A stretch of DNA of 64,000 nucleotides from Catellatospora sp. TT07R-123 (GTDB lineage: Bacteria > Actinomycetota > Actinomycetes > Mycobacteriales > Micromonosporaceae): positions 434,001 to 498,000 of the forward strand of contig NZ_BNEM01000002.1 in NCBI RefSeq assembly GCF_018327705.1, given 5' to 3'. Positions within the stretch are counted from its first letter, which is position 1. Every line of letters starts with the position of its first letter. Below the pieces are notes generated by a model. It searched no databases. It was not told where the DNA came from and worked only from the letters and a program-made list of their open reading frames with translations. This document shows positions 36,686 through 44,096 of the stretch, in pieces. Made by a program: the position numbers and the translations under genes.

Positions 36686-36808
36686 ATGAAGATCAAGTCA
36701 CCGGTCATCACACTGGCCGTCGGCGCATTGATCGCGCTCATCATCTCCATTCTGAGCGTCATGGTGCACCACGCGGGTGACAACTACGGGCTGGTGGTGA
36801 CGCGGTGA
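36686..36808 (+). CDS. 40-residue membrane peptide overlapping a DUF6529 gene
   Basis: Starts MKIKSPVITLAVGALIALII, a single membrane helix, and ends NYGLVVTR. Its TGA overlaps the GTG of the next gene (GTGA), the usual sign of translational coupling. It is too small for routine calling but has a normal lysine-rich start and a polar C-terminal tail. It may be a partner subunit of the DUF6529 protein. Confidence 0.6.
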   Translation: MKIKSPVITLAVGALIALIISILSVMVHHAGDNYGLVVTR

Positions 36809-37341
36809 GCCAGGCGCCGGCCCGGAACAGCGCGCGACTGCTGCTCCCCCTGCTCATCGGCGCCCTGGTCTCCGTCGCACTCGGCGTCTACGGCGCCAAC
36901 CACCGGGGCGCGAGCGTCGTCTTCCGGGTGAGCGGCTTCGAGCACCTCATCGTCGTCAAGAGCTGGCTCGCCACCGTCGTCACGGTCTTCGCACTGGTCC
37001 AGCTGGTGTCGGCGCTCGCCATGTACGGCAGGATCCGTGCGATCACACCCGCGCCCTGGATCAGCACCGTCCACCGCTGGTCCGGCCGGATCGCGTTCTT
37101 CGCCGCCGTGCCGATCGGAGTCTTCTGCCTGTACGGGATCGGGTTCCAGCACTACGACACCCGCGTGCTGCTGCACTCGCTGCTCGGCTGCCTGTTCTTC
37201 GGCGTGTTCACCGTCAAGATGCTCGTCCTGACCAGGCCGGGGCTGGCCGGCTGGGTCCTTCCGGCAGTGGGCGGGACCGTGTTCACCGTCCTGGTGGCGA
37301 CGATCCTCACGTCAGCGGCCTGGTACTTCTCCACCCGTTGA
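36805..37341 (+). CDS. DUF6529-like membrane protein
   Basis: 178 aa with five predicted helices. Histidines sit inside helix ends: STVHRWSGRIAFF near residue 90 and RVLLHSLLGCLFFG near residue 118. Paired intramembrane histidines resemble cytochrome b561-type heme ligation, as suggested for this family; no heme site can be proven by eye. Starts at GTG 36805, overlapping the 40-residue peptide gene. Confidence 0.7.
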   Translation: MSQAPARNSARLLLPLLIGALVSVALGVYGANHRGASVVFRVSGFEHLIVVKSWLATVVTVFALVQLVSALAMYGRIRAITPAPWISTVHRWSGRIAFFAAVPIGVFCLYGIGFQHYDTRVLLHSLLGCLFFGVFTVKMLVLTRPGLAGWVLPAVGGTVFTVLVATILTSAAWYFSTR

Positions 37342-37395
37342 GCCGCCCGGCGGCCGGACACGCAGCGTGCCCGATGCCCCCGAGCGGCAGCAGCC

Positions 37396-38586
37396 TCACG
37401 TCAGCCGGACCGGCAGGTGGACGGGGCCGTGCATGATCAGGCCCGGCCGCCACCGCAGCTCCTCCAGCGGCACGGCGGCATGGAGCGCGGGGAAGCGGCG
37501 CAGCAGCGCACCGACGGCCACCTGCGCCTCCAGCCGGGCGACCGGCGCACCCAGGCAGAAGTGGATGCCGTGGCCGAACGCGACGTGGCCGTCAGCGTCA
37601 GGACGGTGCGGATCGAACTCGCCCGCGGCCGCGAACGACCCGCCGTCGCGGTTGGCCGACATCAACGAGAGCACCACGATCTCCCCCGCCGGGATCGTCA
37701 CGTCTCCGAAGGTCACCGGCTCGACCGCCAGCCGCAGGGTCGCGTTCTTCACCGGGCTCTCATACCGCAGGGTCTCCTCGATCACCGCCGGCAGCAGCGA
37801 CTCGTCGGCCCGCAGCGCCGCCGCCAGCTCCGGCCGCTGCAACAGCACGTAGATCGCGTTGCCGATCAGGTTCACCGTGGTCTCGTGCCCGGCGAGCAGC
37901 AGCACGAACACCAGCGAGCTGAGCTCGTCGGCGCTCAGCCGGTCACCGGCGTCGCTGGCCTCGATCAGGCTGCTCAGCAGCGCGTCGTCCGGTTCGGCCC
38001 GCTTGCGCTCCAGCAGCTGCGCGACATACCCCGCGGCCGCCCTCGCCGCCGCGTTCGTCTCCTCGGGCGGGACCGCGGCGCCCGCGACCATCGTGTTGGT
38101 CCAGCCGCGGAAGGTGTCGCGGTCCACGTCGGGCAGTCCGATCAGTTCGCAGATCACCTGGAACGGCAGCGGGAACGCGAAGTCGTCGATGAGGTCGGCC
38201 TCGTCCCTGCCGTCCAGGCGGTCGAGCAGGTCGCGGGTGAGCTGCTCGACGCGGGGACGCAGCCCTTCGATCCGCCGCGCGGTGAACGACCTCGACACCA
38301 GCCGCCGCAGCCGGGTGTGCTCCGGCGGGTCGGCGTTGAGCATGTGGGTGCTCGTCGCGGCCTGGACCTCGGGCGGCAGCGGCAGGCTGCCGGTGAGCCG
38401 CACCTCCTTCAGGGCCGCCTTCGACAGGCGCGGATCGTTGAGCGCGCGCTTCACGTCCGCGTACCGGGTGACCAGCCAGCCGGTCTTGGTGGGGCCGAGC
38501 GGGATCCGGTGGGCCGGAGCGGCGGCGCGCAGCTGGCCGAGCATCTCATGTGGATCGCCGGTGAGGCCGTCGGCCGTCGCTGTCAT
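37396..38586 (-). CDS. cytochrome P450
   Basis: 396 aa soluble bacterial P450. I-helix oxygen-activation motif LAGHETTVN (near residue 235), K-helix ETLRYES (near 275), and heme loop FGHGIHFCLGAPVARLE (Cys near 345) are intact, so a working monooxygenase is expected. ATG 38586 gives the usual length, though no ribosome site is visible and the frame stays open upstream. No ferredoxin or biosynthetic genes are adjacent, so the substrate and redox partner are not indicated. Confidence 0.9.
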   Translation of the reverse strand: MTATADGLTGDPHEMLGQLRAAAPAHRIPLGPTKTGWLVTRYADVKRALNDPRLSKAALKEVRLTGSLPLPPEVQAATSTHMLNADPPEHTRLRRLVSRSFTARRIEGLRPRVEQLTRDLLDRLDGRDEADLIDDFAFPLPFQVICELIGLPDVDRDTFRGWTNTMVAGAAVPPEETNAAARAAAGYVAQLLERKRAEPDDALLSSLIEASDAGDRLSADELSSLVFVLLLAGHETTVNLIGNAIYVLLQRPELAAALRADESLLPAVIEETLRYESPVKNATLRLAVEPVTFGDVTIPAGEIVVLSLMSANRDGGSFAAAGEFDPHRPDADGHVAFGHGIHFCLGAPVARLEAQVAVGALLRRFPALHAAVPLEELRWRPGLIMHGPVHLPVRLT

Positions 38587-38761
38587 TCGGCGAGTCTGGC
38601 ACAACCGCACGCAGGCCATAAGTGTCCACAAAGGCAGGCCGAGAAGCGGGCCGGGGGATCTGCCGGCGTCATCCGCGCTGCCTGCGGCCGCACCCGTCCC
38701 CGGCCGCTGACCGCGGCCCCGCGGGGTCGCATGCGGCGGCCGGGACGGGCGGCGGGACACC

Positions 38762-39433
38762 TCAGGAGTTGAACAGTCGCCACTGCCCCTCGGAGACGAC
38801 TTCGACGTCTGCGCCGGTCACCTTGATGGCGGTCTGGTTGTCGATCGCGTACGCCCGCATCGGCATCGCGGCGGCCCACTTCTCGGCGTTGGCCATGGAG
38901 TTGGAGGTCATCCCGGGATAGTCCAGGTGCGGGAAGATCGCGAAATCGACCATGCCGAGCGTCTGGTCGCCGCCGTCGGGCGGGCTCCAGCGGACGAAGT
39001 CCTCGCCGATGCGGGGGGTCATCACCATGCTGCCCGCGCTGAGCCCCACGTAGACGGTGTCGCTGAGCGTGGGCAGCAGGCCGGCCAGGCCGGACTCGCG
39101 CATCCAGTAGGCCAGGAACATGGGATCACCGCCCTCGACCAGCAGGGCGTCGGCCTCCTCGACCAGCGGGACCCAGCGCTGCTCGCCGATGCTCGGCAGC
39201 GCGGTGAGCTCCAGCAGGCCGAGCGACTTCCAGCCCAGCTGGGCCATGGGCGCCCTGTCCTCCTGCCCGCTGACCACCCGGTATGCCTGGACGGCACCGC
39301 CCTGCTGGGCGTGCAGCGCGGTAGGGACGATCAGCGCGGTGGACTCTTCGATCGGCTTGCCCAGCAGGTCGACGAGCGCGTCGCGGATGCTCCTGTTCTG
39401 GATGCCCGAGTCGGTAAGGAGAAGCTTCATCAC
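38762..39433 (-). CDS. S51-family peptidase (dipeptidase E-like)
   Basis: 223 aa. The nucleophile elbow GLSAGSM near residue 130, the upstream LLVEGGDP near residue 97 and the downstream FPHLDYPG histidine near 170 are the S51/PepE pattern. Such enzymes release Asp-X dipeptides or act as cyanophycinase relatives. GTG 39433 and the ATG one codon on are both possible starts. Confidence 0.82.
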   Translation of the reverse strand: MMKLLLTDSGIQNRSIRDALVDLLGKPIEESTALIVPTALHAQQGGAVQAYRVVSGQEDRAPMAQLGWKSLGLLELTALPSIGEQRWVPLVEEADALLVEGGDPMFLAYWMRESGLAGLLPTLSDTVYVGLSAGSMVMTPRIGEDFVRWSPPDGGDQTLGMVDFAIFPHLDYPGMTSNSMANAEKWAAAMPMRAYAIDNQTAIKVTGADVEVVSEGQWRLFNS

Positions 39434-39591
39434 GTCCCTTTCCTGGTGATCTCATCAAGGTGACCGGAGGCTATCTCCCACTCCCGACAATCCACCGCCG
39501 CCGCCCGGATACGAGCCGTGTCGCCAGAGGTCCGGCTCACCACCCCTAGGCATCCTAGGAACCTAGCTGCGGAGACAACGGCGACTCGCCG

Positions 39592-40008
39592 TCATCTGCT
39601 GCCGGGCGGGCCTGCGGACACGGCGCATGCCGCGGTGCCGCCCGGCAGCCGGTGACGGTTGCGGGCGATCCACCGGTAGACCACCGCCGCCGGATATCGC
39701 AGCGGAACCGTCCCGAGCAGGCGTCCCACCAGGCGGTATCTCCATTCGGGCTGATACCGGAACAGTTGGGCGAACGCTTGCACGCCGGAGACCGAACCGC
39801 CGTCCGGGAAGATCCACTGAACGGCCGTGTCCGCGTCCGCGCGTGTCAGGCCCAGGGCCGACAGGTCCAGCACCTGCCACGGACGCGCGTCGGGCCAGGC
39901 CGACAGGATCGACCGCAGCCAGAGCACACTGCGGGTGCAGAAGCCGCAGTCCCCGTCGTACACCAGCAGCGGCATCGCGGGTTCCGGCATGGGTTCCGCC
40001 CCCTTCAT
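39592..40008 (-). CDS. DCC-family thiol-disulfide oxidoreductase-like protein (DUF393)
   Basis: 138 aa. Begins with the diagnostic YDGDCGFC segment near residue 13, a CxxC-like redox site (C-G-F-C), and keeps the WRYRLVGRLLGTVPLRYPAA tail of the family. The ATG overlaps the MocR stop (ATGA), so both are translated together. DUF393 proteins often neighbour or are fused to HTTM membrane domains, the group to which SdpB-like proteins are related; an SdpB gene lies 3 kb away on the divergent operon. Confidence 0.82.
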   Translation of the reverse strand: MKGAEPMPEPAMPLLVYDGDCGFCTRSVLWLRSILSAWPDARPWQVLDLSALGLTRADADTAVQWIFPDGGSVSGVQAFAQLFRYQPEWRYRLVGRLLGTVPLRYPAAVVYRWIARNRHRLPGGTAACAVSAGPPGSR

Positions 40009-41408
40009 GCCGACACCCGAGCAGGCGTCGGCATGGCCGGCGTCAGCAGCCGGGCGAGTGTCGAGAGTCCACGGCGCAGCGCGGGCTCGGTGAGATGGCC
40101 GTACCCGAGGACCAGTGCCGAACGCACGGGCGCGGCCGAGAAGTGGTACGGGTTCAAGGTCGACACCCGTACACCCTGGTCGCGTAGTGCTGCCGCGATC
40201 CGCCCGGCATCCATCCCGGGCAGCGGCAGCAGCGCGGTCCCCGCCGCACCGGCGATGAGCGGACGTAACGGCGCGGCCGCGGCAGCCTGTGCGACCATCA
40301 CCCTGCGCCGCTGCTCGTCGATCAGACTGAGCCGGTGCATCAGCCGTTCGACCGTGCCGTCGGACAGCAGGCGCGCCATCGCGAGCTGGGAGACGTACGG
40401 CGGCGCAACGGCCTGGTCCCGGATCCGTCGGCCCACCGCCGCGGCCAGCCGGCTGGGCACGATCGCGTAGCCGATCTGCAGCGCCGGCGTGAGCACCTCG
40501 CAGAAGTCACCGACCAGCACCGACCGCGCAGGTCCGGTGAGCGACAGCAGCTTGGGCAGCTGGCCGGCGGCCGGCGACGGATGCCGGTCGCCGGCGATCT
40601 CGATCAGCGTCCCGCCGGTCCGGTCGGCCCACTGGGCCGCCTGTGCCCGGCGGTCGGCCGACAGGACCCCGCCGAAGGGCAGGTGCGCGCCGGGGCTGAG
40701 CACCATCGCCCGGCAGCTGCCGGGCACCTGGTCCAGGCAGGCGCCCCGGTCGTCGACCGTCATCGCCACCGGCCGGCCGCTGCCGTCCGCGGCCGCCCGC
40801 CACAGGGTCGGCGGGGCCGGTTCCTCGACCGCCGCCCGGGGACCGCACGCGTCCAGCGCCTCCAGTACGGCGCGCAGCGCATGCGCCCGGCAGGCGGCGA
40901 CCACGACCTCGCGCCCGGTCAGGGACACTCCGTGGTTGCGTTGGACGTGCTCAGCGATCGCATGCCGCAGCTCGGGCAGGCCGAGTTGCGGCATGGCGGT
41001 CGTCGGCGGCGTCCGGAAGCTGGCCGACCGCCACGCCCTGCGCCAGGCGGCCAGCGGAAACGCTTCACCGGCGGCCTGCCCGGGCCGCAGGTCGACCTCG
41101 GCAGCGCGGGGTTCGCGCGGGAGCCGGGAGGCGGCACCGGCACCGGTGGCAGCCGCCACGTATGTGCCCGACCCGCGCAGGCTGTGCAGGTAGCCGCGCT
41201 GGGCCAGCAGGTCGTACGCCTCGGCGGTCACTCCCCGGGAGACGCCCAACGCCGCCGCCAGCGTCCGGGTCGACGGCATCCGCACCCCGTGCGGGAACAG
41301 GCCGTCGTCCACCGCGGCGCCGACCTGCTCGGCGATCTGTTCCCGCAGTGGTCGGGTCACATTGCGGTCGAGCGTCACGGCGACCGTCAAAGGCTGTCGA
41401 TAAGGCAC
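40005..41408 (-). CDS. MocR-type GntR regulator with degenerate aminotransferase domain
   Basis: 467 aa from GTG 41408. Residues about 10-80 are a GntR winged helix (LREQIAEQVGAAVDDGLFPHG ... LAAALGVSRGVTAEAYDLL), then a fold-type I aminotransferase-like domain. In MocR proteins the PLP lysine lies in a G-x-F-S-K-x-L-x-P motif; here the aligned segment is GDFCEVLTP, so the lysine is Glu. The usual D-Y-D segment is also lost (IEIAGDRHP). It probably cannot form the normal Schiff base. It is divergent from the Sdp-type operon. Confidence 0.85.
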   Translation of the reverse strand: MPYRQPLTVAVTLDRNVTRPLREQIAEQVGAAVDDGLFPHGVRMPSTRTLAAALGVSRGVTAEAYDLLAQRGYLHSLRGSGTYVAAATGAGAASRLPREPRAAEVDLRPGQAAGEAFPLAAWRRAWRSASFRTPPTTAMPQLGLPELRHAIAEHVQRNHGVSLTGREVVVAACRAHALRAVLEALDACGPRAAVEEPAPPTLWRAAADGSGRPVAMTVDDRGACLDQVPGSCRAMVLSPGAHLPFGGVLSADRRAQAAQWADRTGGTLIEIAGDRHPSPAAGQLPKLLSLTGPARSVLVGDFCEVLTPALQIGYAIVPSRLAAAVGRRIRDQAVAPPYVSQLAMARLLSDGTVERLMHRLSLIDEQRRRVMVAQAAAAAPLRPLIAGAAGTALLPLPGMDAGRIAAALRDQGVRVSTLNPYHFSAAPVRSALVLGYGHLTEPALRRGLSTLARLLTPAMPTPARVSA

Positions 41409-41440
41409 GGCACAGATCTACGCAGGCTCGCCTGTGGTGC

Positions 41441-41473
41441 GGTCGTGCTCCGGTTGTGCTCAGGTTGTGGCCC
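41441..41473. promoter_or_regulatory. three 11-bp direct repeats between mocR and sdpC
   Basis: GGTCGTGCTCC, GGTTGTGCTCA and GGTTGTGGCCC follow one another without gaps. The 11-base period puts them on one face of the helix. Direct repeats are typical operators of MocR regulators, so self-binding by the adjacent regulator is plausible. Confidence 0.5.
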
Positions 41474-41494
41474 AGGTCGACGGCCGTCGGAGGT

Positions 41495-41545
41495 GCGGAC
41501 AGGGCCACTGCGGCGGCGAAGGCGGCGTCCAGTGGCCCTGTCCGC
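41495..41545. repeat. 15-bp inverted repeat upstream of sdpC
   Basis: Perfect 15-bp arms (41495-41509 and 41531-41545) around a 21-base centre, 75 bases before the sdpC start. It could be an operator or a leader hairpin. Confidence 0.55.
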
Positions 41546-41620
41546 GGCGCTCGGACTTCCACACGCTTGCTGTCGACCGGCCCGACGGGGGCCGGTCGGC
41601 AGAAGAAGGGTGGGAGTGGA

Positions 41621-42292
41621 GTGGGAATACTCGGCTCGCTACGCAGGCATTGGAAGGTGGGGGCGGCCGGACTGGCCGTGGCCGCGCTGGTGGGCTTCGT
41701 CCAGCCGGGGACGGGCAATGCCGGTGACCGGTCGGGGGTGCCGGTGTTCAAGCCGGCGGACCTGGCGGTCGCGGTGCTGTTCAACGACGGGCCCGCGGCC
41801 GGGTACCTGTCGTCGCTGAACCGTCCCCGGCCCGAGCGCACCGATGTGCTGCTCAAGAGCGAGGCGGCGGTGGCGGAGGCGGTCGCGGGCTGGCGTGCGG
41901 GGAGCTCCTTCGCCGAGCAGATCCAGAGCGGCGACCCGGTCAAGGTCCAGGACGCGCTGCGTCAGCTCGCCGTCCTCGCCAAGGACGTGCTGGAGAAGCT
42001 GTACGGCAAGGACCTGATCCTCCAGGCCGTGGACAGGGTCATCGACGGCATCAGCAAGCAGCACCTGATCACGGCGATCACGCTCGACAGCGAGCTGTCC
42101 CTGTACAACGGCGACATCCTGTGGATCGACAACGACGTCGCGCTGTACGTGGAGGTCGCCGCAGCCGCCTTCGCCGTCGTCTTCGCGGCCATCGTCTGGC
42201 CCGCCGAACCGGGTGCGGCGAAGGTGCTGGACCTGGTCCAGGAGGTGATGATCCGCAACATCGCGGTGAACCTCCAGGCCAAGGCCTACTGA
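41621..42292 (+). CDS. sdpC: SdpC-family antimicrobial peptide precursor
   Basis: 223 aa from GTG 41621. The layout follows B. subtilis SdpC: signal-like N-terminus (MGILGSLRRHWKVGAAGLAV), a segment VFKPADLAVAVLFNDGPAAGYL that parallels SdpC FSGEDYFRGLLFGQGEVGKL, a charged middle with SGDPVKVQDALRQL, and a late hydrophobic stretch ALYVEVAAAAFAVVFAAIVW (about 174-193) where the mature SDP toxin lies. SdpA- and SdpB-type genes follow directly, which supports the call. Unlike B. subtilis SDP, which has a disulfide in the toxin, this protein has no cysteine at all. Cleavage sites cannot be read from the sequence. Confidence 0.75.
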   Translation: MGILGSLRRHWKVGAAGLAVAALVGFVQPGTGNAGDRSGVPVFKPADLAVAVLFNDGPAAGYLSSLNRPRPERTDVLLKSEAAVAEAVAGWRAGSSFAEQIQSGDPVKVQDALRQLAVLAKDVLEKLYGKDLILQAVDRVIDGISKQHLITAITLDSELSLYNGDILWIDNDVALYVEVAAAAFAVVFAAIVWPAEPGAAKVLDLVQEVMIRNIAVNLQAKAY

Positions 42293-42328
42293 CGTACCGA
42301 CGGTTCAGCGAAGGGAGGAAGTCCGAAG

Positions 42329-42994
42329 ATGAGTGACCGCAGCGCGGTGCTGCAGCACCGCACCACCAGAGACGCCGGTGCCGAGGGCGACGGCGCGGGG
42401 GCCGAGCACGACGGCCGGGACGACGGACTGGGTTCCGCTCCGCCGCCCGCGTCCGAGCACGAGGACCTTCGGCTCGGCCGCCGGGTCGCGACGGTCGCGG
42501 TGCTGGCGATGATCCTGGCCGGGTACGTGCTGCACGCCGCGCTGCCGGCCACGGCGTTCAAGCTTCCGTTCTACGACAAGCAGGTGATCCGGTCGCTGAT
42601 GCCGGAGGGCTGGGCGTTCTTCACCAAGAGCCCGAAGGACCCGGAGGCGACCGTGTACGGACTGGGTCCCGGCGGTGCCTGGCACTCGTTGAACGCGGGT
42701 CCGCAGGCCAACGTGGAGAACCTGATGGGGCTGGACCGGCTGGCCCGGTCCCAGGGCACCGAGATGGCGCTCGTGCTCCGGCAGGTGCCCAGCGACGACT
42801 GGTCGGCCTGCCGCCGCACGCCCATCGAGTGCCTGTCCGAGCTGTCCCCGCAACATACCGTGATCAACTTCTCGACGCACCGCACCATCTGCGGTGACGT
42901 CGGGGTGGCCATCCAGGAGGTGCTGCCATGGGCGTGGCACGATCTGCCGACCGTCATGCCGTCGAAGGTCGTACGGGTGAGGGTGACGTGCTGA
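42329..42994 (+). CDS. sdpA: SdpA-family protein of antimicrobial peptide system
   Basis: 221 aa, starts 36 bases after sdpC with GGGAGGAAG in front. A charged cytoplasmic N-terminus of about 55 residues, one membrane helix (VATVAVLAMILAGYVLHAAL), then an external domain opening with MPEGWAFFTKSPKDPEATVYG, the recognisable SdpA block. B. subtilis SdpA and SdpB are required to turn pro-SdpC into active toxin. The N-terminal extension is longer than in B. subtilis. The C-terminal domain has three cysteines (DWSACRR, IECLSEL, HRTICGD) plus a terminal one. Confidence 0.82.
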   Translation: MSDRSAVLQHRTTRDAGAEGDGAGAEHDGRDDGLGSAPPPASEHEDLRLGRRVATVAVLAMILAGYVLHAALPATAFKLPFYDKQVIRSLMPEGWAFFTKSPKDPEATVYGLGPGGAWHSLNAGPQANVENLMGLDRLARSQGTEMALVLRQVPSDDWSACRRTPIECLSELSPQHTVINFSTHRTICGDVGVAIQEVLPWAWHDLPTVMPSKVVRVRVTC

Positions 42995-43974
42995 CCCGGG
43001 CGCTGAGCTCGCTGGGGCGGTGGGCACGCGCTCGGATGGCGGCGGCACCGTGGGGCTCGGGTCTGGGTCTGGGCCGTACCGTCCTGGCCCTGGGCACCCT
43101 CGGCACCCTGCTGGCCACCTCCCCCGAGGTGCTGATGTCCCCACTGTCCACGGGGGTGGTCCCGCCGACGTGCCTGGGCCTGACCCAGGCCGGCGTGTGG
43201 TGCCTGGTGCCGGCCTGGCACGGTGAGGCGGCCCGGTGGCTGAGCGTCGTGGTGCTGCTGGTGACCGCGGCGGGCTGGCGTCCGCGCATCACCGGACTCG
43301 CGCACTGGTACGTGTCGTGGAGCCTGATCGCCAACGTCACCATCCAGGACGGCGGTGACCAGATCACCACGGTGCTCACGCTGCTGCTGATCCCGCTGAC
43401 GCTGACCGATCCGCGCCGCTGGCACTGGCAGGCCCCGCCGGCCGGGCGCACCGGCGCGGGACGCGTCGCCGCGTACGTCGCCCTGCTGCTCATCCAGGTC
43501 CAGGTGGCGGTGCTGTACTTCCAGGCCTCCGTCGCCAAGATGGGCGTGGCCGAGTGGTCCGACGGCACGGCGATGTTCTACTGGCTGCGTCACCCGACCT
43601 TCGGCGCACCCGACTGGCTGCGCCCGCTCACCGATGTCATCACCGACTCACCGGTCGGGGTGTCGCTGCTCACCTGGTCCTCGATAGCACTCGAATTCGC
43701 CCTGGCCGTGGCGATCCTGCTGCGTCCACCGGCCAAGCGGCTGCTGCTGTGGGCCGGGCTGCTCTTCCACGACCTGATCGCGCTCACCATGGGACTGATC
43801 AGCTTCGACCTGGCGATGAGCGGCGCGCTGCTGCTCTACCTGCTGCCGATCGGGCATCAGGTGCGGGTGCCGGAGCGGCTGCGCCGCCTGGTGCCCGGGG
43901 AGCTGCCGTCCTGGGCCCGCCGCCCCGCTTCGCCACCCGCCACGGTGACCGCGCGGGACCTGGCCACCTCCTGA
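42988..43974 (+). CDS. sdpB: SdpB-family membrane protein of antimicrobial peptide system
   Basis: 328 aa polytopic membrane protein, close to the 323 aa of B. subtilis SdpB. I chose GTG 42988, which overlaps the sdpA stop, over an earlier ATG at 42928 that would overlap sdpA by 67 bases. Family landmarks include GLGRTVLALGTLGTLLATSP, QDGGDQITTVLTLLLIPLTLTD and YFQASVAKMGVAEWSDGTAMFYWL. SdpB belongs to the HTTM/vitamin-K-carboxylase-like membrane group. It is expected to mature the SdpC product. No SdpI/SdpR immunity genes are seen nearby. Confidence 0.82.
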   Translation: MLTRALSSLGRWARARMAAAPWGSGLGLGRTVLALGTLGTLLATSPEVLMSPLSTGVVPPTCLGLTQAGVWCLVPAWHGEAARWLSVVVLLVTAAGWRPRITGLAHWYVSWSLIANVTIQDGGDQITTVLTLLLIPLTLTDPRRWHWQAPPAGRTGAGRVAAYVALLLIQVQVAVLYFQASVAKMGVAEWSDGTAMFYWLRHPTFGAPDWLRPLTDVITDSPVGVSLLTWSSIALEFALAVAILLRPPAKRLLLWAGLLFHDLIALTMGLISFDLAMSGALLLYLLPIGHQVRVPERLRRLVPGELPSWARRPASPPATVTARDLATS

Positions 43975-44096
43975 ACTCCAGGCGGTCGCGCCGTCGCCCG
44001 TCCACCCGACATGGTCATACCGGGGGGGCGGGCGATGGCGCGGCCGCCGTCGGTAATTCGGGTGAGGACCGCGGCTGTTCCTGGTCAGATTGGCCC

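Noticed and set aside
41056-41069. GGAAACGCTTCACC, resembling a LacI operator
   Set aside because: It lies inside the mocR coding region, has only a partial match to the local consensus and no promoter beside it.
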